This document shows positions 50,394-60,064 of a DNA stretch of 64,000 nucleotides, piece by piece (the first letter of the stretch is position 1; every line of letters starts with the position of its first letter). The DNA lies in contig NZ_JBGJZL010000003.1 of the NCBI RefSeq assembly GCF_042610375.1, positions 186,001-250,000 on the forward strand. The letters are read 5' to 3'. The translations under genes and the position numbers were made by a program. The notes under the pieces were generated by a model, which saw nothing but the letters and a program-made list of their open reading frames with translations, was not told the origin of the DNA and did not search any database. The stretch is from CTSoil-075 sp042610375. Its GTDB lineage: Bacteria; Bacillota; Negativicutes; DSM-13327.

Positions 50394-52145
50394 ATGTATA
50401 AAGTCTTTAATCCTGACAATATAAATTTGACTAAGTATTTGTTTTTCACAGGGAAAGGTGGGGTTGGTAAGACTTCTACTGCTTGTGCGACAGCCATTAC
50501 CTTAGCTGATCAAGGCAAAAAAGTATTTCTTGTTAGCACTGATCCAGCTTCGAACTTGCAAGATGTATTTGGTATAGAACTGACTAGTAAAGGTACTCTC
50601 ATTGAGGAAGTTCCCAATCTTGTGGTGGCGAATCTCAATCCAGAAGAAGCGGCGAAAGAATATAAAGAATCGGTGATTGCGCCTTATCGGGGTAAACTTC
50701 CGCCAAGTGTTTTGCGCAATATGGAAGAACAGCTTTCAGGTTCATGTACCGTAGAAATTGCTGCCTTTAATGAGTTTTCTAACTTTATCACTGATGAAAA
50801 AATGCAAGCCGAATATGACCATATTCTATTTGATACAGCACCAACGGGTCATACCTTGCGGATGTTGCAATTACCATCCGCGTGGAGTAACTTCATTAGT
50901 GACAGTACCCATGGCGCATCTTGCTTGGGTCAATTATCAGGTCTTGAAAGTAAGAAAGAAGTATATAAAAATGCTGTTAGCACTTTAGCTGATGGTAATT
51001 TGACAACTCTCGCTTTAATATCTAGACCGGAATATTCCCCGTTACAAGAAGCTGAGCGAGCTTCCAATGAATTAAAGGAACTTGGGGTTAATAATCAGCT
51101 ATTAGTGATCAATGGTGTACTCCAATTAGATATCGAAAATGATGAAATAGCAAATACATTGTATGGTAAGCAACAAAGTGCCATGCAGAATATACCTCAA
51201 TCTCTGCAGGGTATTCAAACCTACATCATTCCCTTACGTGCTTATAATGTAACAGGAATTAAAAATATAAGGCTGTTATTAAAAGAAAATTATTTAGAAA
51301 CTCAAGACTATAAGCTTGCGAAAGCTCAGCTACCCAAGGTGAAATCCTTAATAGAGGATCTTTATGCATCTAAGAAAAAAGTTATTTTCACTATGGGAAA
51401 AGGTGGCGTCGGAAAAACTACCTTAGCAGCGGCGATTGCGATTGGTCTTGCCGCAAAAGGTGTAAAAGTTCATTTAACAACCACTGATCCAGCAGATCAT
51501 CTGAAGTTTGTCGTGGAAGAGGGCCATGGTATTACCTTAAGTAAGATCGATGAGAAGGAAGAACTTCTTAACTATTCAGAAACTGTTCTGGCAAAGGCAA
51601 GAGAAACCATGGGTGAAGAAGATATCGCCTATGTGGAAGAAGATCTTCGTTCTCCTTGTACACAGGAAATCGCTGTATTCCGTGCATTTGCTGAGATTGT
51701 AGATAAGGCGGATAATGAGATTGTCGTGATCGATACAGCGCCGACAGGCCATACTTTATTGCTACTAGATGCCACACAAAGTTATCATAAAGAAATACAA
51801 CGCTCTCAGGGAGATATTCCAGAATCAGTGAAGAAGTTATTGCCAAGATTACGGGATGAAAAGGAAACAGAAGTCGTTATTGTCACACTTCCTGAAGCGA
51901 CTCCTGTATATGAAGCCATGCGATTGCGTGAAGATTTAATAAGAGCAGGAATTAATAATAAATGGTGGGTTATTAATTCGAGTTTACTTATGACAAATAC
52001 CCAAAGTCCATTATTAAAAGCGAAATCTTTAGGCGAAATTCAATGGATCAATAAAGTAGATGAAATTTCCGAAGGCAATTTTGCAGTGATACCATGGAAA
52101 GGTGAAGAAATAAAAGGCGAAAAATTAGTAGAATTAATTCAGTAG
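50394..52145 (+). CDS. arsA: Arsenite-stimulated ATPase ArsA
   Basis: The protein is 583 residues with two homologous ATPase halves. Each has a deviant Walker A: GKGGVGKTST (20-29) and GKGGVGKTTL (about 335-344). Each also has the switch motif DTAPTGHTL. The three metalloid ligands Cys118 (SGSCTVE), Cys177 (GASCLGQ) and Cys422 (RSPCTQE) correspond to Cys113, Cys172 and Cys422 of E. coli. It energises arsenite extrusion by ArsB-type carriers. It is co-transcribed with arsD. Confidence 0.95.
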   Translation: MYKVFNPDNINLTKYLFFTGKGGVGKTSTACATAITLADQGKKVFLVSTDPASNLQDVFGIELTSKGTLIEEVPNLVVANLNPEEAAKEYKESVIAPYRGKLPPSVLRNMEEQLSGSCTVEIAAFNEFSNFITDEKMQAEYDHILFDTAPTGHTLRMLQLPSAWSNFISDSTHGASCLGQLSGLESKKEVYKNAVSTLADGNLTTLALISRPEYSPLQEAERASNELKELGVNNQLLVINGVLQLDIENDEIANTLYGKQQSAMQNIPQSLQGIQTYIIPLRAYNVTGIKNIRLLLKENYLETQDYKLAKAQLPKVKSLIEDLYASKKKVIFTMGKGGVGKTTLAAAIAIGLAAKGVKVHLTTTDPADHLKFVVEEGHGITLSKIDEKEELLNYSETVLAKARETMGEEDIAYVEEDLRSPCTQEIAVFRAFAEIVDKADNEIVVIDTAPTGHTLLLLDATQSYHKEIQRSQGDIPESVKKLLPRLRDEKETEVVIVTLPEATPVYEAMRLREDLIRAGINNKWWVINSSLLMTNTQSPLLKAKSLGEIQWINKVDEISEGNFAVIPWKGEEIKGEKLVELIQ

Positions 52146-52222
52146 AGAAATATCGTGCTTTAACCATTGCTTTCAATTCATAGAAAATATATAATATAGG
52201 TAATAGCATAATTCGCATTTTG

Positions 52223-52256
52223 GAGGAGTCTGTCACTGACAGGCTTCTTTTTGCAT
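52223..52256 (+). terminator. Terminator after arsDA
   Basis: A GGAGTCTGTCA arm pairs with TGACAGGCTTC (about 52224-52248) and a T5 run follows. It indicates that arsDA ends here and the transporter has its own transcript. Confidence 0.75.
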
Positions 52257-52363
52257 TTTTGGAGGAGCCTAAGGAAAAGAAGGGGTTGAAGTTAAGTAAT
52301 TAAGAAAAAAATGCAATGAATTGATAAGTTATGATTATAATAACGATAAAAAGGAGCGTTACT

Positions 52364-53650
52364 ATGGAAAAATCACTCATTGCGGTCATTGTTTTTTTAT
52401 TGGCCTATGCATTAATTATCTCAGAAAAGATCCATCGCACTGTTACGGCTTTAGCTGGCGCTGTGCTGTTAATTTTATTTCAAGTCATTAGCCAAGAAAC
52501 AGCTTTTCATCATATTGATTTTAATACGATTGGTCTGTTAATTGGGATGATGATTATGGTTTCAATTGTCAGTCAAACGGGCTTATTTAATTATTTGGCA
52601 ATTATGGCAGCTAAAAAAGTAAATGCTGATCCTGTTAAATTACTTGTTTCTCTTGGTGTTTTAACTGCTATCGCGTCAGCGCTGTTAGACAATGTAACAA
52701 CAGTACTTCTCATGACTCCAGTTATTTTCAGTATTACAGCTCAATTAAAAGTGAATCCAATTCCTTATCTGATTACAGAAATTCTTGCGTCAAATATTGG
52801 AGGTACGGCAACTTTGATTGGCGATCCGCCCAATATTATGATTGGTAGTGCCGTCAAAGAATTAACTTTTTCAGCATTTGCCAATAATTTAGCCTTAATT
52901 TCATTTTTCATTTTGGCGAGTACCTTATCAATCTTAGTGGTCATTTATCGTAAACGTCTAAAAACTACGGATGAACTTAAGTTTAAAGTGATGGCACTGG
53001 ATGAAAGAAAACAACTTCAAGACATTCCTTTATTAAAAAAATCCTTATTTGTCCTTGCGCTTACGATTGGTGCCTTTTGTTTTCATCAAGTTCTTCATTT
53101 GGAGTCAGCTACAGTTGCCCTTTCAGGAGCAGTCTTATTGCTCGTCATGACCTATGCAAAATCTGAGCATGAATTAGAGCGGATTTTTCACAAAATTGAA
53201 TGGTTGACGATCTTCTTCTTTGTAGGATTATTTGTACTGGTCTCTGGATTGGTGGAGACAGGTATCATTTCTATACTTGCCCAGGATCTAATGAAATTAA
53301 CAGAAGGTAATTCTGTGGCGACTGCTATGCTCATTTTGTGGTTAAGTGCGATTGCTTCGGCTTTTGTAGACAATATTCCCTTCGTAGCCACCATGATCCC
53401 TTTGATCAAAGAAATGGGTACGATGGGAGTTGCTAATCTCGAACCTCTTTGGTGGAGTTTGGCATTAGGGGCTTGTTTGGGTGGAAATGGGACATTAATT
53501 GGAGCCAGTGCGAATGTCATTGTCATTGGACTGGCCGCTCAAGAAGGTCATTCAATTTCATTTGGTAGCTATTTTAAAGTAGCATTTCCTTTAATGTTAT
53601 TATCCATTGTGATTTCTAGTATATATGTTTATATCCGATATTTGATTTAA
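52364..53650 (+). CDS. ArsB/NhaD-family transporter (ion transporter superfamily)
   Basis: The protein is 428 residues from the ATG at 52364 (AAAAGGAGCG upstream). About 11 helices form two halves with GGTATLIGDPPNIMIGSA in the first and GGNGTLIGASANVIVIGLA in the second. The DNVTTVLLMTP and DNIPFVATMIPL motifs follow the same symmetry. This is the ArsB/NhaD (P-protein) type, which exports arsenite or exchanges sodium for protons. Its place directly after arsDA supports arsenite extrusion with ArsA, although a terminator lies between. Confidence 0.82.
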   Translation: MEKSLIAVIVFLLAYALIISEKIHRTVTALAGAVLLILFQVISQETAFHHIDFNTIGLLIGMMIMVSIVSQTGLFNYLAIMAAKKVNADPVKLLVSLGVLTAIASALLDNVTTVLLMTPVIFSITAQLKVNPIPYLITEILASNIGGTATLIGDPPNIMIGSAVKELTFSAFANNLALISFFILASTLSILVVIYRKRLKTTDELKFKVMALDERKQLQDIPLLKKSLFVLALTIGAFCFHQVLHLESATVALSGAVLLLVMTYAKSEHELERIFHKIEWLTIFFFVGLFVLVSGLVETGIISILAQDLMKLTEGNSVATAMLILWLSAIASAFVDNIPFVATMIPLIKEMGTMGVANLEPLWWSLALGACLGGNGTLIGASANVIVIGLAAQEGHSISFGSYFKVAFPLMLLSIVISSIYVYIRYLI

Positions 53651-53858
53651 CTAACGTTATTATTTTAGTGTCGTACTTTGCTGTGTTAAATTTTAAAATG
53701 GTACTATGATTAAAGATGTAGTACAATAGAAAAATGTACTGTAAGTAATAGTATTGATGCTCAATATTCTTTTTGCTAGGATGATCGTTTTATGAGTCGC
53801 AATGTGGTTTGGCATTGGTACTGTAGTGATCAGTTTATATAGACAAGGAGATATAACT

Positions 53859-54632
53859 ATGATAACTAGACGTCAATTTCTAAAAGGGTGTGCTGGTGTT
53901 GCCGCAACGATATCGGGTATATCTCTTTTTACGGAATACAAGGAAATCAATCAATTTATAAAAAGTATACCCATATTGTTATATCATCGTGTAGGATCAG
54001 AACCTGATGACTTAACAATTAGTGTTAAACATTTTGAACAAGACATGGAACTTTTATCTTATGGAGGATATAATGCATTATCCCTTGAACAAGTGAAACA
54101 ACATTTGCAAGGGAATTCTTCATCACTTCCAAGCAAACCGATTGTCATCACTTTTGATGATGGTTACTTGGACAATTATATAAATGCTTTTCCTATTCTT
54201 CAAAAGTATTCTATGGTGGCTAGCTTTTATATCATTACAGGGATGGTTGGAAATAATGATCGATTAACAATCCCCCAAATCCGTGAAATGCAGGCTGTAG
54301 GCATGGATTTTGGATCTCATACGATCACACATCGATCACTTGGAGAATTAGTCCCTAAAGATGTAGCAACAGAACTAAATCAATCAAAGTCTGACTTGGA
54401 ACAAATCATAGGAAAATCAGTTGACTTTATATCATATCCTTGTGGAAGCTATAAATCTGAAACACTTCAAATTGCTCGTGAGGCTGGGTATCTTGGAGGA
54501 TTTTCAGTGCAAAGTGGTTTTGCAGAGTTTTCTAACCCGCTGACAATCAGACGAATCCCGATATTTCATCATGATCGTTCTATTGCTTATGTGATGGCGA
54601 AAAAAGGATTTCTTCCCCGTATATTTGGTTAA
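53859..54632 (+). CDS. Tat-exported polysaccharide deacetylase (NodB domain)
   Basis: The protein is 257 residues from the ATG at 53859 with AAGGAGATATA upstream; a longer frame exists without RBS. The N-terminus MITRRQFLKGCAG with a hydrophobic stretch looks like a twin-arginine signal, perhaps also a lipobox-like Cys11. The NodB homology domain has the metal and catalytic motifs VITFDDGYLDNY, SHTITHRSL and YPCGSYKSE. It probably deacetylates N-acetylglucosamine polymers of the envelope or biofilm. It is monocistronic. Confidence 0.88.
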   Translation: MITRRQFLKGCAGVAATISGISLFTEYKEINQFIKSIPILLYHRVGSEPDDLTISVKHFEQDMELLSYGGYNALSLEQVKQHLQGNSSSLPSKPIVITFDDGYLDNYINAFPILQKYSMVASFYIITGMVGNNDRLTIPQIREMQAVGMDFGSHTITHRSLGELVPKDVATELNQSKSDLEQIIGKSVDFISYPCGSYKSETLQIAREAGYLGGFSVQSGFAEFSNPLTIRRIPIFHHDRSIAYVMAKKGFLPRIFG

Positions 54633-54710
54633 GAACGATTAAAGTGACAATGTAAATACGACTTATTGATCGATTGCTAACGGAAAATAATAAATTTTGT
54701 ACATTGAATG

Positions 54711-54756
54711 GACCCCTTGTATTGGACTTAAAAAAAGTTCTAATACAAGGGGTTCA
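54711..54756 (+). terminator. Terminator after the deacetylase gene
   Basis: ACCCCTTGTATT-x-GA pairs with TC-x-AATACAAGGGGT (54712-54754) and CAATTTTATT follows. The 423-base gap 54633-55055 holds this and the promoter at 54915. Confidence 0.8.
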
Positions 54757-54914
54757 ATTTTATTCGAGCACTTGTTTAAATTTCTTTTTTATTATACATA
54801 CTATGTAATGGTGAATGCTTTCGTACAGGGAGATCTTTTTTAGCTCTCTAGTATTTCAACTCCAGAAGGCAAAGCAAAACATAGTTTATGTTTATAATTA
54901 AATTTTAAAATAAG

Positions 54915-54943
54915 ATTGACAATTATTTATTTTGATATTATTA
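54915..54943 (+). promoter_or_regulatory. Promoter of the Cys-repeat protein gene
   Basis: TTGACA (54915-54920), 17 bases and TATTAT (54938-54943) stand 112 bases before the next start codon. Confidence 0.55.
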
Positions 54944-55055
54944 TTAAATAAGTTATTAAAAGATAATTATTATTAGTTAATAGAAACATTTATCTTTAAA
55001 ATCTGCTTGAGATGATTAAAAGATAAAAAATAAAACGATAAGGAGGATTCTTAAT

Positions 55056-55349
55056 ATGACCACAAAAACTAGTGAGGTAAATGTTCCAGATTGTAGTACA
55101 GCAGGTAAAGGTTTCGCCCGTACAGAAAATAGTGATATTGCTTCAGAAAGTTGCGGTTTACCACCAAGAGGATTTGCCACGACTGACTTTGGTAATCGAG
55201 ATGAAGTTGCAAAACAAGATGATAGTGTAGTCGATTGCAGTACTGCAGGTATGGGATTCGCTCGCACAGACAGAACTAAAATCGCCCCAGAGAATTGCGC
55301 CTTCCCAACTAGAGGATTTGCCACAACTGATTTCGGTAAAGGAAAATAA
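55056..55349 (+). CDS. Four-fold Cys-repeat small protein, unrecognised
   Basis: This 97-residue hydrophilic protein has no signal peptide or membrane segment. It consists of two 38-residue units (residues 12-49 and 59-96), each with two sub-repeats of the form Cys-x4-(K/M/R)-GFA-(R/T)-T. The pieces are CSTAGKGFART, CGLPPRGFATT, CSTAGMGFART and CAFPTRGFATT, so there are exactly four Cys. The DNA of the two units differs at many third codon positions while the protein pattern is kept, which argues for selection on the protein. It has a strong RBS (AAGGAGG), its own promoter and a terminator. I know no family. Possible roles are metal binding or a repeat-type precursor peptide; both are speculation. 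Confidence 0.75.
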   Translation: MTTKTSEVNVPDCSTAGKGFARTENSDIASESCGLPPRGFATTDFGNRDEVAKQDDSVVDCSTAGMGFARTDRTKIAPENCAFPTRGFATTDFGKGK

Positions 55350-55462
55350 GTTTCGGAGTGATAAGTATTCATGTGAGTGTATACTCCTAGGAGTTTTATT
55401 TTTATTATGATCGTTCTTTCAAAAAAATGCTCACTGCAATATTTATAGTATTAATGATATGA

Positions 55463-55522
55463 AATACAATAGGCGCATCTAAAATGACTTGTCGTTATTT
55501 TAGATGCGCCTATTGTATTTAT
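55463..55522. terminator. Bidirectional terminator, Cys-repeat gene / yeiH
   Basis: Perfect 23-base arms (55463-55485 and 55497-55519; core GGCGCATCTAAAAT) are flanked by T- and A-rich ends. Confidence 0.92.
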
Positions 55523-55528
55523 TTTACT

Positions 55529-56524
55529 TCACCATATTTCTAAATGTTGTTGTGCGATCAGTGATACTAAGGCCACCATGATCCAGCAACATAAGCCGAG
55601 CAGTATGGGTTTCATGCCATGGTGAATCAGTTGCTTAAGATGGGTGTTAAGACCAATGGCAGTGAGTGCCATGATGATGAAAAACTTTCCGCCTTCAGCA
55701 AGGATTTTACAAAGTGAGGGAGGTAGAATTTCTATTGTACTGAGAATAGAAGTCATTAAAAATCCTAAAATAAACCATGGGAATATTTTAAATAGGTTGT
55801 AGTCAATATGAGAAGCATTTTTTCTTGCAGTAAAAAGAGCAAGGGTTATAGTGACGGGAACGATCATAAGGGCGCGAGTTAATTTAACGATGGTGGCAAA
55901 ATTTCCTGCTTCATGACTGTAAGAATACCCTGCAGCCACAACCGAGGAAGTATCATTGATGGCTGTTCCTGCCCACATGCCAAACCCCATATCGCTCATG
56001 CCAAGTAGATGTCCTGTAAAAGGGAAGATAAATACAGCAGCGATATTGAATAAAAATATAGTAGATATGGAATAAGCAACATCTTTATCACTGGCGGATA
56101 TAACAGGCGCTGTAGCTGCAATTGCCGAACCACCACAGATTGCCGTGCCCACACCAATCAAAATACTTGTATGTTCAGGTAATTTTAAATAACGACCAAC
56201 AAGCCAAGCTGTTAAAAATGCAGCACTGAGTGTAAAGATCATGATATAGAGAGATTGACTGCCGACCTCAAAAACCTTTACTAAATTCATTTCAAAACCA
56301 AGTAAAATAATCGAAAGTTGTAGTATTTTTTTGGCCGTGAATTGAATTCCTGCATCATAATGTATCGGCCTTTTCCACAATGCAATCATCATGCCGAAGA
56401 GAATTCCAAAGACTGGGCCTCCAATTAAAGGTAGGAATGTTCCGAGCCACCAAGCTGGAATGGCAATGAGTGTAACAATGGAAATGCCTGGTAGTCGATT
56501 CCTAAGAGTGTTATTGCCGGTCAT
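55529..56524 (-). CDS. yeiH: YeiH/UPF0324 family putative sulfate/anion exporter
   Basis: The protein is 331 residues from the ATG at 56524 (AAAGGAGAG upstream); the frame extends 10 codons more without RBS. About ten helices carry the UPF0324 motifs GPVFGILFGMMIALW, GVGTAICGGSAIAATAPVI and WAGTAINDTSSVVAAG. Members are proposed to export sulfite or sulfate-like anions. It is divergent from a LysR gene, the same pairing as E. coli yeiH/yeiE. The substrate is unproven. Confidence 0.88.
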   Translation of the reverse strand: MTGNNTLRNRLPGISIVTLIAIPAWWLGTFLPLIGGPVFGILFGMMIALWKRPIHYDAGIQFTAKKILQLSIILLGFEMNLVKVFEVGSQSLYIMIFTLSAAFLTAWLVGRYLKLPEHTSILIGVGTAICGGSAIAATAPVISASDKDVAYSISTIFLFNIAAVFIFPFTGHLLGMSDMGFGMWAGTAINDTSSVVAAGYSYSHEAGNFATIVKLTRALMIVPVTITLALFTARKNASHIDYNLFKIFPWFILGFLMTSILSTIEILPPSLCKILAEGGKFFIIMALTAIGLNTHLKQLIHHGMKPILLGLCCWIMVALVSLIAQQHLEIW

Positions 56525-56633
56525 ATGTATCTCTCCTTTCTTTAATGTAATCATAACATTTGAAAAAATATATGTAAAATATTATAATGTAATCAAAAAG
56601 ATAGGTAATTGCCTATAGTAGAAAGGAGAATAT

Positions 56634-57509
56634 ATGACCTTACGACATTTGATGATTTTTTTATGTGTTTGTGATGAAGGAAATATGACGGCTGCTGGGG
56701 CAAAGCTTTACATTGCTCAGCCCTCTGTCAGTCAGGCAATCAGAGAATTGGAAGAACACTATCAGATCAAACTATTTGAGAGATTAGGGCGGAAGTTGTT
56801 TATTACCCTTGCTGGTCAAAAACTAATGACTTATGCTAGACATATTGTGCATCTGAGTCAAGAAGCAGAGGATGCTATGGGAGAAATGCAGCATAATGGA
56901 GTTATTCGGGTTGGTGCAAGTGTGACTGTTGGGACTTGTATCTTACATGAGATTATTATAGCATTTAATAAGAAAAATCCTCATGTAAAAATAATTTCAT
57001 CAGTTTATAATACAAAAATAATCGAAAACATGTTGTTGTTAGATGAATTAGATATTGGTTTGGTCGAAGGTAAAATTCACTCTTCGGGTATAGAAAGCCA
57101 ATCTTTTATGGATGATGAACTGATGCTTGTGACTACTCCATCTCATCCTTTAGCCAAAAAGAATAAAGTAGTACATACAGACATTGATCATATGGAGTTC
57201 ATTGTTAGGGAAGAAGGTAGTGGGACTCGTGAATTATTTGAGTCAGTGATGGCAAGTAGGAATTTACAGTGGCAAGTTGCTGGAGTTTATAACAATGCTG
57301 AGACCATTAAGAATTTTATTGCATCGGGGCTGGGAGTTTCAGTGATGTCAAGATTAGCAGTGGAGAAAGAGGTAAAGAGAAAGGAATTGGCGATTGTAGA
57401 AATCGAGGGCGTGTATTTTAAAAGACAATTTAGTCTGATTCATCATAAAAATAAATTTATCTTGCCTGTATTAGAGAAGTTTATCCAAGTGTGTTTAGAG
57501 CACTCGTAG
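56634..57509 (+). CDS. LysR-family regulator of the YeiE/CysL type
   Basis: This 291-residue LysR protein has HTH MTAAGAKLYIAQPSVSQAIR, a linker helix and an effector domain. It is divergent from yeiH (109 bases between starts), as yeiE is from yeiH in E. coli. The likely inducer is an anion of sulfur metabolism (inference). RBS AAAGGAG precedes the ATG. Confidence 0.9.
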   Translation: MTLRHLMIFLCVCDEGNMTAAGAKLYIAQPSVSQAIRELEEHYQIKLFERLGRKLFITLAGQKLMTYARHIVHLSQEAEDAMGEMQHNGVIRVGASVTVGTCILHEIIIAFNKKNPHVKIISSVYNTKIIENMLLLDELDIGLVEGKIHSSGIESQSFMDDELMLVTTPSHPLAKKNKVVHTDIDHMEFIVREEGSGTRELFESVMASRNLQWQVAGVYNNAETIKNFIASGLGVSVMSRLAVEKEVKRKELAIVEIEGVYFKRQFSLIHHKNKFILPVLEKFIQVCLEHS

Positions 57510-57510
57510 C

Positions 57511-57560
57511 AGAGTAAAACCGCTTAAAAACTCAGTGTTTTAAGCGGCTTTACTCTGTAT
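57511..57560. terminator. Terminator, LysR / sulfur-transfer fusion gene
   Basis: Twenty-base arms with one mismatched pair (57511-57530, 57539-57558; core CCGCTTAAAA) lie between convergent genes and are T-rich on the plus side. Confidence 0.88.
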
Positions 57561-57565
57561 TTTTA

Positions 57566-60004
57566 TTAGATAAATAGGTTGACGTTAGAATCTTCTGCTT
57601 CACTGAGATAGTAGCCGACGCCACCTACTTTGACGCCATCGAGGAGTTCTTCTTGTTTTAGACCCATGACATCTAGGGACATTTGGCAAGCGACAATCTG
57701 GATACCTGCATCCATAGCGGATTGAATCAGCTCTTCTAAAGAGGAGACGTTTTTATTCTTCATGACCATTCGCATCATTTGAGTACCCATACCTAGCATA
57801 TTCATATTGGACAGCTTCAGCGCTTTGCTACCCCGCGGCATCATAAAGCCAAACATTTTATCCATAAATCCTTTATGGATGGGAATGTGTTCTGGTTTAC
57901 GCAGAATATTTAGTCCCCAAAAGGTGAAGAATAAGGTAACTTTTTTACCCATAGCAGCGGCGCCATTTGCAATGATGAAGGCAGCCATGGCCTTGTCGAG
58001 ATCGCCACTAAAAACAACAATGGTCTTATTGTCCTTGGCTGGAGCAAGGGTTTGCACGGGAGTTAGGTCAACCAGAGGAAGGCCGCCTTTTTTGATGAGA
58101 GCGGTAATTACACCTTTGGTCTTGCTTACCTCTAATAGGTGGTTATGAGTCCGTAAGCACCAAGCTTTCACATCTTCTGTAAAACCTGGATCAGAAGCAG
58201 TTACTTTTAGAATTTCATCCGTCTTCATTTCATCCATGGCCGATTTTAATTTCATCAGTGGCCCAGGACAAGACAATCCGCAAGCATCAAGGCTGCGAGT
58301 CACAGAAGTGGACGATGGGGTGGAGGCGGTTACTTTTTCAGTGGTGATTGTTTTTTTTCCCCTAGGCAAGAGGGGAGTAGCTGATTTAAAGCCGCCTGTC
58401 ATATTTTTTACCTTAAAACCATTTTGACCTAGGATGCAAGAGGCAAGATAACCTTGTAGACCCATTTTGCAGTAAGCTAGGATGAGCTTATCCTTATCTA
58501 GTTCAGAGAGGCGTTGCCGCAATGTATCCAAAGGAATATTGATAGCTCCAGGTAGAGATGCGTTAGCAAATTCTAGGGGAGAGCGAACATCGAGCAGGAT
58601 GGTCTCTTTAGGATCATAGTCTTTTAGGGATTCGTAGGTAAAGACTTCTGTGCGGTTGGCTAAAATATTTTCGGCGGCAAAACCTAGCATATTGACAGGA
58701 TCTTTGGCTGAGGAATAAGGGGGAGCGTAGGCGAGTTCTAATTCAGTAAGGTCATAGACCGTTCCGCCGAGACGCATGGTTGTTGCAATGACGTCAATGC
58801 TTTTGGCAATACCTTCTACGCCGATTCCTTGGGCGCCAAGGATATGCCCTTCCTCATTGAAAAGGAGCTTTAAGGAAAATTGTAAGGCGCCAGGGTAGTA
58901 AGTGGCGTGGGAGAAGGGATGAACGTAGACGACTTGATAAGGAATACTTAGACGTTTTAAATTTCTCTCGTTATTGCCAGTAGTGGCACCCGTTAAGGAA
59001 AAGACTTTAATGATAGAGGTTCCTTGGGTTCCTTTAAAGGCGGAAGGGATACCGCAAATGTTATCAGCAACAATGCGTCCTTGCTTATTGGCGGGTCCCG
59101 CCAGAGGAATCGCGGCCCCTTGTCCGTTAACGAAATCTTTTACTTCGATGGCATCGCCTACGGCATAGATGCCGGGAATGGATGTTTCCATGTGGTCGCT
59201 GACCAGAATATGTCCGCGAGTACCGAGCTTTATGCCACTTCCTTTTATGAAACCAGTATCGGGAGCAACGCCAATGGCTAAGATGACAAGATCGGCAGTT
59301 AAGGTAGTTCCGCTTGCGAGTAGAACATCAAGAGTAGTGCCCTTTTCATGAAAAGATTTTACGCTGTCATTAAGGAGTAGGTGAATGCCGCTTTCTTCTA
59401 GTTCTGTTTCTAGCATAGCTACCATATCAGAATCGAAGGGGGCTAAGATATGAGGAGCCGCTTCGACCAAGGTGACTTCCATTCCTCGTTCTTTTAAGTT
59501 TTCTGCCATTTCGACGCCGATATAGCCGCCACCGATGACCACAGCACGTTGAATATTTTCTAGATTAACTTGTTCTTTGATGCTGTCCGTATCGGAAATG
59601 TTACGCAGGGTGAAAATTTTCTTGCTGTCAATGCCAGGAATGGGTGGTTTCAGAGGTTTGGCTCCAGGAGAAAGAATGAGTGCATCATAGGATTCTTCAT
59701 AGCTCCCTTTAGTCTTACTATGGATTGTAACCTTTTTACTTTCAGGATGAAGTGCCATGACTTCACTATTGATTCGTACGTCGATATTGAAACGATCCTG
59801 CATTCCCTTAGGTGTTTGAACGATTAACTTTTCTCGTTCCTGAATCGTTTCACCGATATAATAAGGAAGACCGCAATTAGCAAAGGAAATGTGATCATCC
59901 CGTTCGAATAAGATGATTTCTGCGTGTTCATCTAGACGTCTCAGACGGGCAGCAGCAGAGGCACCGCCAGCTACACCACCCACAATGATTACTTTTTTAC
60001 TCAT
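57566..60004 (-). CDS. CoA-disulfide/persulfide reductase fused to rhodanese, TusA and DsrE domains
   Basis: The protein is 812 residues in four parts. Residues 1-445 are a pyridine-nucleotide disulfide oxidoreductase with the single active Cys44 (SFANCGLPYYIGE), the NADH motif VVIGGGYIGVEMAE and FAD-site AVGDAIEVKDFV. About 460-550 is a rhodanese domain with catalytic CKMGLQG. About 575-645 is a TusA domain with ACGLSCPGPLMKLKSAM. About 660-812 is a DsrE/F-like domain (VFSGDLDKAMAAFIIANGAA). Together they suggest reduction and relay of sulfane sulfur between persulfide carriers. An ArsR-type gene lies 60 bases upstream and is probably co-transcribed. Confidence 0.9.
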   Translation of the reverse strand: MSKKVIIVGGVAGGASAAARLRRLDEHAEIILFERDDHISFANCGLPYYIGETIQEREKLIVQTPKGMQDRFNIDVRINSEVMALHPESKKVTIHSKTKGSYEESYDALILSPGAKPLKPPIPGIDSKKIFTLRNISDTDSIKEQVNLENIQRAVVIGGGYIGVEMAENLKERGMEVTLVEAAPHILAPFDSDMVAMLETELEESGIHLLLNDSVKSFHEKGTTLDVLLASGTTLTADLVILAIGVAPDTGFIKGSGIKLGTRGHILVSDHMETSIPGIYAVGDAIEVKDFVNGQGAAIPLAGPANKQGRIVADNICGIPSAFKGTQGTSIIKVFSLTGATTGNNERNLKRLSIPYQVVYVHPFSHATYYPGALQFSLKLLFNEEGHILGAQGIGVEGIAKSIDVIATTMRLGGTVYDLTELELAYAPPYSSAKDPVNMLGFAAENILANRTEVFTYESLKDYDPKETILLDVRSPLEFANASLPGAINIPLDTLRQRLSELDKDKLILAYCKMGLQGYLASCILGQNGFKVKNMTGGFKSATPLLPRGKKTITTEKVTASTPSSTSVTRSLDACGLSCPGPLMKLKSAMDEMKTDEILKVTASDPGFTEDVKAWCLRTHNHLLEVSKTKGVITALIKKGGLPLVDLTPVQTLAPAKDNKTIVVFSGDLDKAMAAFIIANGAAAMGKKVTLFFTFWGLNILRKPEHIPIHKGFMDKMFGFMMPRGSKALKLSNMNMLGMGTQMMRMVMKNKNVSSLEELIQSAMDAGIQIVACQMSLDVMGLKQEELLDGVKVGGVGYYLSEAEDSNVNLFI

Positions 60005-60064
60005 GATAATACCTCCCTATTTTTTTAAGGAATATGATACTTTGGCCGTTGTTCTTTGTTTGGA

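Noticed and set aside
57807..58148. Plus-strand frame of 113 codons inside the sulfur-transfer fusion gene
   Set aside because: Opposite strand of a gene with four recognised domains; no promoter or RBS.
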